Of a DNA stretch of 64,000 nucleotides, positions 58,376 through 64,000 are shown piece by piece. The DNA lies in the NCBI GenBank assembly GCA_017428625.1, contig JAFRQM010000041.1, positions 1 through 64,000 of the forward strand, in the 5' to 3' direction. The notes beneath the pieces were generated by a model. The model worked only from the letters and a program-made list of their open reading frames with translations. It had not been told where the DNA came from and made no database searches. Positions within the stretch are counted from its first letter, which is position 1. Each line of letters opens with the position of its first letter. The DNA is from Clostridia bacterium. Lineage in GTDB: Bacteria; Bacillota; Clostridia; Oscillospirales; Acutalibacteraceae. The position numbers and the translations under genes were made by a program.

Positions 58376-59445
58376 TTTATTTGCCCCCCTGTCCAGCTTA
58401 CATATTCCGCGGTAATTACAATCATTGAGATAAGCGATAAAAGCATGGGAATTGTGAAAACATAAGCCGATGTTTTTTTACCTGCGGAAAGTTTTGTGTG
58501 CGCCTTCGCGGGTTTTGCCCGGGCGCGCTGTTTTCTGATATAAATAACCAGTGCGCAGATGCCTGTTGAGGCGATAAGCCCGAGAGAAAAATAGAAAACC
58601 ACATTCTGCGTGAAAACATCGGAAACCTTCTCGGTCAGCAGTTCCGTGGCAACAGAAAAACCGTTGTTAAGGAAGTGAATCGCCATCCCCGTCCATAAGG
58701 AGTTTGTTTTGCAGACGGCGTAACCGATAACGGCGCCCGCGAGAAAGGCGAAAGGAACCTGTGTAAGGTTGCCGTGCATTGCCGCAAAAACCATGGCAGA
58801 CATAAGAATAGCAAATGTTTCACCGTATTTGCGAAGCGGCTGCATAACAACGCCTCTCATCGCGAATTCCTCGCACAAGGGGGGCACAACCGCAATTTCT
58901 ATGAAATAGATTACCCAGCCTGTTGACGAAGTGGGCGTGGGATATTCGACATCTTCAAGGGAAAAGCCGACAGACTCTATAAGGTCGGTCAACATCATTG
59001 ACAGGTAGTTCGCGACAATGCAAAGCATAAAGCCCGCAAGAACAAGGCACACAAAGTCGCCTTTATCTTTCGGCATTTCAAGGCAGTCTGACACAGTGGA
59101 AACTCCCCTGCTGCGCAGAAAAGCCGCACCTGCCGCAAAGGGCAGAAGAACCCCGAACAATGAGAAAAGGATGCCCAATGTGCTCTGAAATTCCGGGTTG
59201 TTGAGGTAAAGGTCGCGAAGCTGCGGCATAAACCCGATTATCATACCCAGAATGTTCTGTATAACAATGTAGCCGAGCACGCACAAGCCCGCGACACAGC
59301 TCAGGCGTTTTATGCTTTTTTTCTCCTGCCTGTGCTCAAAGAAAGGGTCTATGTAGGGTGTGCCGGGCTGAACATAATTGCCGTAATAAGTGACGGGCGG
59401 ATATTGATTGTAACCGCCCTGCTGATAGGGGTTGTTGTAATCCAT
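58372..59445 (-). CDS. CPBP family intramembrane metalloprotease
   Basis: The 357-residue protein has a Tyr/Gln/Pro/Asn-rich N-terminus (about 40 residues) followed by about eight membrane segments. The CPBP (Abi/Rce1) motifs are present: LCEEFAMRGVVMQPL (EExxxR), FAAMHGNLTQVPF and IHFLNN. Such proteases act within the membrane, in processing prenylated or peptide substrates; the target is unknown. AGAGGCG precedes the ATG. It is co-transcribed with tadA, whose start overlaps its TAG stop. Confidence 0.88.
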   Translation of the reverse strand: MDYNNPYQQGGYNQYPPVTYYGNYVQPGTPYIDPFFEHRQEKKSIKRLSCVAGLCVLGYIVIQNILGMIIGFMPQLRDLYLNNPEFQSTLGILFSLFGVLLPFAAGAAFLRSRGVSTVSDCLEMPKDKGDFVCLVLAGFMLCIVANYLSMMLTDLIESVGFSLEDVEYPTPTSSTGWVIYFIEIAVVPPLCEEFAMRGVVMQPLRKYGETFAILMSAMVFAAMHGNLTQVPFAFLAGAVIGYAVCKTNSLWTGMAIHFLNNGFSVATELLTEKVSDVFTQNVVFYFSLGLIASTGICALVIYIRKQRARAKPAKAHTKLSAGKKTSAYVFTIPMLLSLISMIVITAEYVSWTGGQIK

Positions 59446-59483
59446 AAAAATCGCCTCTTTTCAAAAGGTAATCAACTGCGTGT

Positions 59484-59512
59484 ATTATAACGCAAAATTT
59501 ATGATGTTACAA
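59484..59512 (-). promoter_or_regulatory. Promoter of the CPBP-tadA unit
   Basis: TTGTAA (59507-59512), 17-bp spacer, TATAAT (59484-59489) on the minus strand. Confidence 0.7.
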
Positions 59513-59542
59513 TAAATAATTTGTAAACATTATTTTTTATTA

Positions 59543-59571
59543 TTGCAATATTTCTATTATTAATATAAAAT
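59543..59571 (+). promoter_or_regulatory. Promoter of the sugar isomerase-family gene
   Basis: TTGCAA (59543-59548), 17-bp spacer, TAAAAT (59566-59571). The AT-rich surroundings allow other registers. Confidence 0.5.
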
Positions 59572-59610
59572 AAGGATACAGAAAATCAATTTTGAAAGGA
59601 AATGATAAAT

Positions 59611-61086
59611 ATGAGCAGTTTTCAGAACATTCCCGAAGTCAAAGCCGGCATTATTGCCGTAAGCCGCGACTGTTTTCCGATTACTCTTTCGGAGTCAAGA
59701 CGCAGGGCTGTCTGCGCCGCCTGCAGAGAGCAGGGCACAGAGATTTTTGAGTGTGAAAAGGCGGTTGAGAACGAGCAGGACGCCCTTGAGGCACTCGGAA
59801 TTGTCAAAGCGGCGGGCTGTAACGCGCTCGTAGTTTATCTGGGCAATTTCGGCCCCGAAACAAGTGAGACAATGCTCGCGAAATATTTTGACGGCCCCGT
59901 TATGTTCATAGCGGCAGCGGAGGATTCCGAGGTTGACCTGCTTGACGGCAGAGGCGACGCCTACTGCGGAATGCTCAACTGCAGTTACAACCTGAAACTG
60001 CGTGAAATCAAGGCATATATTCCGGAATACCCGGTCGGCACGCCCGCTCAGCTTGCTGAAAAAATAAAGGAATTCATACCTATAGCGAGAACAATAATCG
60101 CTCTTTCAAATCTTAAAATAATCTCTTTCGGACCGCGTCCGCAAGATTTTCTTGCCTGCAACGCCCCCATCAAGGCTCTCTACGGCATTGATGTTGAAAT
60201 TGAGGAAAACTCCGAACTCGATCTGTTTGAAGCGTTCAACAACCACGAAGGCGATGAAAGAATACCCGCCGTTATTGCCGATATGGAAAAAGAACTCGGC
60301 GAGGGCAATATGAAGCCCGAAATTCTGCCGAAACTCGCGCAGTATGAACTTACTCTTCTTGACTGGGCTGAAACGCACAAAGGCGGCAGAAAATATGTCT
60401 GCTTTGCCAACAAGTGCTGGCCCGCATTCCAGACACAGTTCAAATTTGTTCCCTGCTATGTGAACAGCCGTCTGGCATCGAGAGGCATACCCGTCAGCTG
60501 CGAGGTTGACATATACGGCGCTTTGAGCGAATACATAGGCGCCTGCATTTCGCTTGACAGCGTGACGCTTCTTGACATAAACAACTCCGTTCCCGAAGAT
60601 ATGTTCAACAACAGCATTGCGGGTAAATATAACTACAAACACACAGATACATTTATGGGTTTCCACTGCGGCAACACACCCTCTTGCAAACTCTGCGCAG
60701 GCACAATGAAGTTTCAGAAAATTATGGCGAGAACACTGCCTAAAGAATTCACTAACGGCACACTTGAAGGCAACATCGCTCCCGGCGAAATAACTTTCTT
60801 CCGTCTGCAGAGCACAGCCGACACAAAACTGCGCGCCTATGTTGCCGAAGGCGAAGTTCTTCCCGTTGACTGCCGTTCATTCGGCTCAATCGGAGTATTT
60901 GCGATTAACGAGATGGGAAGATTCTACCGACACGTGCTTATTGAAAACAACTTCCCGCACCACGGCGCAGTTGCTTTCGGTCACTACGGCAGACAGTTGT
61001 TTGAGGTATTCAAATACCTCGGAGCTGTAAGCGTTGATTATAATCATCCGACAGGCGACAGATATAAAACCGAAAACCCGTTCTGA
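59611..61086 (+). CDS. L-fucose/L-arabinose isomerase-family protein (COG2407)
   Basis: The 491-residue protein (MSSFQNIPEVKAGIIAVSRD) has the FucI/AraA fold: an N-terminal Rossmann-like half (NALVVYLGNFGPET), a middle half with CFANKCWPAFQ and GIPVSCEVDIYGALSEYIG, where Glu and Asp would hold the metal, and TFMGFHCGNTPSC near the C-terminal domain. It differs from true FucI (about 590 aa), and COG2407 members act on various sugars, including sulfoquinovose in one clostridial pathway. The substrate is open. ATG 59602 is in frame but is only two bases from the AAAGGA site; 59611 is preferred. Rubrerythrin follows after 23 bp. Confidence 0.8.
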   Translation: MSSFQNIPEVKAGIIAVSRDCFPITLSESRRRAVCAACREQGTEIFECEKAVENEQDALEALGIVKAAGCNALVVYLGNFGPETSETMLAKYFDGPVMFIAAAEDSEVDLLDGRGDAYCGMLNCSYNLKLREIKAYIPEYPVGTPAQLAEKIKEFIPIARTIIALSNLKIISFGPRPQDFLACNAPIKALYGIDVEIEENSELDLFEAFNNHEGDERIPAVIADMEKELGEGNMKPEILPKLAQYELTLLDWAETHKGGRKYVCFANKCWPAFQTQFKFVPCYVNSRLASRGIPVSCEVDIYGALSEYIGACISLDSVTLLDINNSVPEDMFNNSIAGKYNYKHTDTFMGFHCGNTPSCKLCAGTMKFQKIMARTLPKEFTNGTLEGNIAPGEITFFRLQSTADTKLRAYVAEGEVLPVDCRSFGSIGVFAINEMGRFYRHVLIENNFPHHGAVAFGHYGRQLFEVFKYLGAVSVDYNHPTGDRYKTENPF

Positions 61087-61109
61087 AAAAATAAAAAAGG
61101 AGAATAATT

Positions 61110-61754
61110 ATGGCAAAATACAGATGCAAAGTCTGCGGAGACATTTTTGAAGTCAAAGAAGGCGAAACGCCCGTATGCCCGCTGTGCGGAGTTGACGGCG
61201 ACAACCTCGAAAAACTCGCGAACCCCTATGCAGGCACTCAGACGGAGAAAAACCTTGAAGCCGCTTTTGCCGGCGAAAGCCAGGCAAGAAACAAATACAC
61301 ATATTTTGCTTCAAAAGCAAAAAAAGAAGGTTTTGAGCAGATTTCCGCAATCTTTCTGAAAACCGCAGACAATGAAAAGGAACACGCGAAAATGTGGTTT
61401 AAAGAGCTCGGCGGTCTCGGCTCAACAGCCGAAAACCTTGCTGCGGCAGCCGACGGCGAAAACTTTGAGTGGACCGATATGTATGAGGGTTTCGCAAAAA
61501 CCGCCGAGGAAGAGGGTTTTACCGAACTTGCGGCAAAATTCCGCGCCGTTGCGCTTATTGAAAAGCACCATGAGGAACGCTACCGCGCTCTGCTCAAAAA
61601 TGTTGAGGCTCAGGAAGTGTTCAGAAAAAGCGAGGTAAAGGTCTGGGAGTGCCGCAACTGCGGTCATATAGTTGTAGGCACAAGCGCTCCCGATGTGTGC
61701 CCCGTGTGCGACCATCCGCAGGCATATTTTGAAATTACCTGCGAGAATTATTGA
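61110..61754 (+). CDS. Rubrerythrin with rubredoxin-like domains at both ends
   Basis: Non-heme iron peroxidase for oxygen/peroxide defence in anaerobes. The 214-residue protein starts with a rubredoxin-like zinc/iron ribbon ([10 protein letters not shown] and CPLCGVDG, residues 5-28), then a ferritin-like di-iron domain ([49 protein letters not shown]) and a C-terminal rubredoxin ([12 protein letters not shown] and [11 protein letters not shown]). Normal rubrerythrin has only the C-terminal ribbon and 'reverse' rubrerythrin only the N-terminal one. Co-transcribed with the preceding isomerase-family gene. Confidence 0.92.
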   Translation: MAKYRCKVCGDIFEVKEGETPVCPLCGVDGDNLEKLANPYAGTQTEKNLEAAFAGESQARNKYTYFASKAKKEGFEQISAIFLKTADNEKEHAKMWFKELGGLGSTAENLAAAADGENFEWTDMYEGFAKTAEEEGFTELAAKFRAVALIEKHHEERYRALLKNVEAQEVFRKSEVKVWECRNCGHIVVGTSAPDVCPVCDHPQAYFEITCENY

Positions 61755-61768
61755 TTTGATATATCTTT

Positions 61769-61793
61769 AAAACCGCCTTTGGGCGGTTTTTTC
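61769..61793 (+). terminator. Terminator after rubrerythrin
   Basis: Stem AAAACCGCC/GGCGGTTTT with a 4-base loop and a T-run on the plus strand. Confidence 0.85.
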
Positions 61794-61797
61794 ATAT

Positions 61798-61823
61798 GAA
61801 AAAGAGCCGCCCGGAGGCGGCTC
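61798..61823 (-). terminator. Terminator of the small membrane protein gene
   Basis: Perfect 8-bp stem GAGCCGCC/GGCGGCTC with a 4-base loop and TTTTTC on the minus strand. It lies back to back with the rubrerythrin terminator. Confidence 0.8.
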
Positions 61824-61874
61824 TGTCAGAAAGGTATGTTGTAATGAAAAAGAATGATTGATTGTTTGTTTGTT

Positions 61875-62147
61875 TTAAGCTACGCGGTGAATGGCCGCCG
61901 GGGCGGAAACTACGGTAACCGCTATTTCTTCTTCGGGAAGGTCTGCGGGCGCCCGTGACTGGATTTCGCGGGCGGCATGGAGTTTTTCATACTGTTTGCG
62001 GCGGCGGTAATTGCGCCAGTGGATGCCGATTGCCCTGAAAAGTTTATTTTCAAAATCGAGTAATTCTTCTCTTTTGATAAAACCGGCAATGGCAAGAACG
62101 ACTGCCGTGAATTCCAACAGTGAACGGATAATTAATGCGAGTGTCAT
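61875..62147 (-). CDS. Small SOS-type membrane protein, unknown function
   Basis: A 90-residue protein (from the ATG at 62147, MTLALIIRSLLEFTAVVLAI), with one N-terminal membrane segment (about residues 3-22, likely N-out or signal anchor), a basic amphipathic middle (HWRNYRRRKQYEKLHAAREI) and an Ala/Pro/Val-rich tail. AAGAGGAGG lies nine bases upstream of this ATG; an ATG seven codons earlier (62168) overlaps that SD and is rejected. I do not recognise the family. The promoter matches the sigma-A consensus and has three LexA-type boxes around it. Size, topology and control recall SOS-induced division inhibitors (YneA, SidA, DidA), but there is no LysM domain or sequence match I can see. Confidence 0.75.
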   Translation of the reverse strand: MTLALIIRSLLEFTAVVLAIAGFIKREELLDFENKLFRAIGIHWRNYRRRKQYEKLHAAREIQSRAPADLPEEEIAVTVVSAPAAIHRVA

Positions 62148-62185
62148 TGTTTTGTGCCTCCTCTTCATTTTTCTGTTTCCACATT

Positions 62186-62250
62186 GAACATTTGTTCTTT
62201 ACAGTTGCTATTATAGCACCCGAACAATTGTTTGTCAATACAAATGTTCG
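62186..62250 (-). promoter_or_regulatory. Three LexA/SOS-type boxes around the small membrane protein promoter
   Basis: Box C: GAACATTTGTTC (62186-62197), a perfect GAAC-N4-GTTC dyad just after the start site. Box B: GAACAATTGTTT (62222-62233), inside the promoter spacer. Box A: on the minus strand GAACATTTGTAT (62238-62249), abutting the -35. GAAC-N4-GTTC/GTTT is the LexA site type of Bacillus and clostridia. Confidence 0.75.
62210..62238 (-). promoter_or_regulatory. Consensus promoter of the small membrane protein gene
   Basis: TTGACA (62233-62238), 17-bp spacer, TATAAT (62210-62215) with extended -10 TGC, on the minus strand: all twelve consensus bases and ideal spacing, so very strong unless repressed. 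The remainder of the 318-bp gap up to 62465 holds only this control region and the terminator of the GH78 gene. Confidence 0.85.
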
Positions 62251-62404
62251 ATTTTTTTAAATTTATTTGTTCCTTTAACTCAAGTTTATAATACCACAAC
62301 ATATATGTATTGTCAACAGGTCAGACCGCAATTTGTTGTGTTTATTTATGAATTCAATAAGCTGTTGTTTTCGAGTGCTGAAAAATATTTTTTAAAAATC
62401 AGAG

Positions 62405-62450
62405 GCATAAAACAAAACCGGTCCGGGAACAGAAACCTGTTTCCGGACCG
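62405..62450 (-). terminator. Terminator of the GH78 gene
   Basis: A 14-bp stem (CGGTCCGGAAACAG/CTGTTCCCGGACCG, one G-U or mismatch) with a 4-base loop and GTTTTGTTTT on the minus strand. Confidence 0.85.
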
Positions 62451-62465
62451 AAATTGCGCTGTATT

Positions 62466-64000
62466 TTATATTTTTACGGCTTTATACTCCCCTGCTCTGA
62501 GCGGCTGAATTGTTGAGCCGTGCAGAGAACTTTCGGTGTTTTCATTAACAAAGTGCCAGCCTTTCGGCATAACGATAAACCCCGTAACCTCATCGGGACA
62601 CTCTACTTTGAGCGTGACTTCGCCGCCGTTTTTACTCCATTGTGTTTTGACCGTTCCGCACGGCGCGTCATAATACGCGTTTGCAAAATTGAGTTTTTCA
62701 ATAAAATCGGGCGCTATGTCAAAATCGTTGCAACCGTATAATCTCGGGTTTACTCTTATACCGGCAACACGCTGAATGAACCAACTGACAATGTCACCGA
62801 AGAAATGGTGATTGAGCGAGTTGGACGTGTCGTTCTCGTCTTCGGGACGGAAATCTTCCGGCAGTGCCGTGAGCCCGCGCTTTATGAAATTGCCGTATGA
62901 CGGATACTCTTCTCTTGTAATCATTTTATAGGCAAGGTCGCCTTCGTCTAAATCCGAAAGCACATGGAAAAGCACTCTCATACCTATCATTCCGCAGGCG
63001 ATAAAATCGTTTTTCTCGTGGCAGAGTTCGACAAGCCGCCTGCCCGCTTCGGGTATTTCGCATGGTTCAAACACGCCGTAATAAATGCAGATTGCCTGAG
63101 CCGTCTGGCAGCGTGAGTGCACAGCCATTGTTTTAAGGTCAACAAGATTGTCACGAATCGCCTTTTTGAATGACGCGCTGAGTTCCCGCGCGAAGTTTTT
63201 ATGGATATTGAGCCCGAGCGCCTCAAAAAGTTTTGCGGATTTGTCGCAGATATACATTGCTATAACGCTGTCGGTAAGGTAAAGCGGAGCGTCGGGTGAA
63301 CCTGCGCCTTTCATAGGCTGAAGCCAGTCGCCCAAGCCTATTGCAAGCAGACCGTCAGACCTTCTTTTACGGGAAATGTATGACAGATAACGCAGCATGC
63401 TGTCGGCGCATTCACTTGCGGGTTCAAGGTCTCCCCTCAAACGGAACATCTGCCAGCAGAGTTCTGTCAGAACATTATCCCAGGCGGGGCCGTTGCCCCA
63501 CTCAAAGCCCCAGCCGCCGGTAGGAATTATGCCGGGCAGCGCGCCGTCGATTCTCTGCGCCCTGCAGATGTTGTGAAGCCATTCTTTATAACTGTTTTCG
63601 GGAGTAAGAGTGAGAACCACTCTTTCGGCGGAGACTGCCGCGTCGCCTGTCCAGCCGTTTTTCTCTCTGTGCGGGCAGTCTGTCGGAAAATAGTAGAAAT
63701 TTGCAAGGTCGCTCACCCTGCTCATATCGCGCAGGGCGTTCATATCAGGGTCGCTGCACTCGAACGAGCCCCTTTCTTTAAGGTCGGAGTTTGCCCTTAA
63801 CATAACAATAGTTTCTTCGTTCACCTGCTCTTTTCTGAGCCCGAAAACAGCAGCGTAACGGTAGCCGAAATAGGTGAACGGCGGCTCAAAAACCTCGTTC
63901 TTTTCACCCTTGCAAATATAAAGAACAGTCTGACCGTAGCCGTCGGGATAAAACGAGCCCGTGTTGATATATGACGGCTCGCCCTTTGAAGTTGCGAACT
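62466..64000 (-). CDS. Alpha-L-rhamnosidase, GH78 family, C-terminal part
   Basis: The gene runs off the right edge; about 511 C-terminal residues are visible. The reading frame before the internal GTG at 63824 continues to the window end (TYFGYRYAAVFGLRKEQV), so that codon is not the start. The GH78 catalytic region is clear: YFPTDCPHREKNGWTGDAA, with the acidic residues of the (alpha/alpha)6 barrel, GWGFEWGNGPAWDNV, GLGDWLQP, LNHHFFGDIVSWF, and a C-terminal beta-sandwich (GTVKTQWSKNGGEVTLKV). Such enzymes release rhamnose from plant pectin or glycosides. No signal peptide can be judged because the N-terminus is missing. Confidence 0.9.
   Translation of the reverse strand, partial: FATSKGEPSYINTGSFYPDGYGQTVLYICKGEKNEVFEPPFTYFGYRYAAVFGLRKEQVNEETIVMLRANSDLKERGSFECSDPDMNALRDMSRVSDLANFYYFPTDCPHREKNGWTGDAAVSAERVVLTLTPENSYKEWLHNICRAQRIDGALPGIIPTGGWGFEWGNGPAWDNVLTELCWQMFRLRGDLEPASECADSMLRYLSYISRKRRSDGLLAIGLGDWLQPMKGAGSPDAPLYLTDSVIAMYICDKSAKLFEALGLNIHKNFARELSASFKKAIRDNLVDLKTMAVHSRCQTAQAICIYYGVFEPCEIPEAGRRLVELCHEKNDFIACGMIGMRVLFHVLSDLDEGDLAYKMITREEYPSYGNFIKRGLTALPEDFRPEDENDTSNSLNHHFFGDIVSWFIQRVAGIRVNPRLYGCNDFDIAPDFIEKLNFANAYYDAPCGTVKTQWSKNGGEVTLKVECPDEVTGFIVMPKGWHFVNENTESSLHGSTIQPLRAGEYKAVKI

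Overview
The window is a chromosomal segment of a low-to-moderate G+C Firmicute, most likely an uncultured gut or rumen clostridium of the Oscillospirales/Ruminococcaceae type. The signs are: Gram-positive ribosome-binding sites; a dgt-dnaG-rpoD block; a T-box leader on thrS; AddAB rather than RecBCD; RNase Y/YmdB; a very large secreted protein ending in a dockerin; an N-acetylhexosamine 1-kinase; and a GH78 rhamnosidase. No rRNA, tRNA, prophage, transposase gene or CRISPR array was seen. Most genes lie on the minus strand. The assignment to a lineage is inference from gene content; no search was run.

Layout, left to right. 1-11.3 kb: information-processing block read right to left, rpoB-rpoC-rpsL-rpsG-fusA and the first codons of tuf. 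11.4-15.6 kb: tmcAL, divergent from ackA-nahK-small hypothetical gene, with fully overlapping -10 boxes. 15.6-20 kb: dgt-dnaG-rpoD; dgt has no normal start codon. 20-28 kb: yigZ, rpmE and the recombination pair addB-addA. 28-31 kb: a B12-binding-type radical SAM protein with its DUF2344 partner. 31-35.6 kb: a 1547-residue secreted dockerin protein. 35.9-41.8 kb: rny, then ymdB-UPF0291-ttcA-apgM-metY. 42-45.7 kb: T-box-controlled thrS and a CapA-like secreted protein. 45.7-47 kb: a small AT-rich accessory unit (zinc-ribbon membrane protein plus divergent XRE regulator) bounded by two identical 31-bp hairpin repeats. 47.2-52.2 kb: alaA and the glycolytic operon pgk-tpiA-gpmI. 52.7-56.3 kb: a small secreted protein and the K+ uptake pair trkA-trkH. 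56.3-59.4 kb: an XRE regulator divergent from a secreted metallophosphoesterase, then CPBP protease-tadA. 59.6-61.8 kb: a sugar-isomerase-family protein and a rubrerythrin with two rubredoxin-like ends. 61.9-62.3 kb: a small membrane protein behind a consensus promoter packed with LexA-type boxes. 62.5-64 kb: a partial GH78 alpha-L-rhamnosidase.

Functional links. ackA makes acetate and ATP, while TmcAL consumes both to acetylate tRNA-Met; the two genes share one promoter core. metY acts on O-acetylhomoserine and is preceded, in one operon, by a COG3635 phosphoglycerate-mutase-fold protein; a regular iPGM sits with pgk and tpiA, so the COG3635 protein is better read as a homoserine kinase. The strongest candidate for a new small system is the SOS-type small membrane protein at 62 kb, followed by the two regulator/surface-protein pairs with palindromes at their promoters and the two genes (dgt, tadA) whose reading frames seem to start at non-AUG/GUG/UUG codons.
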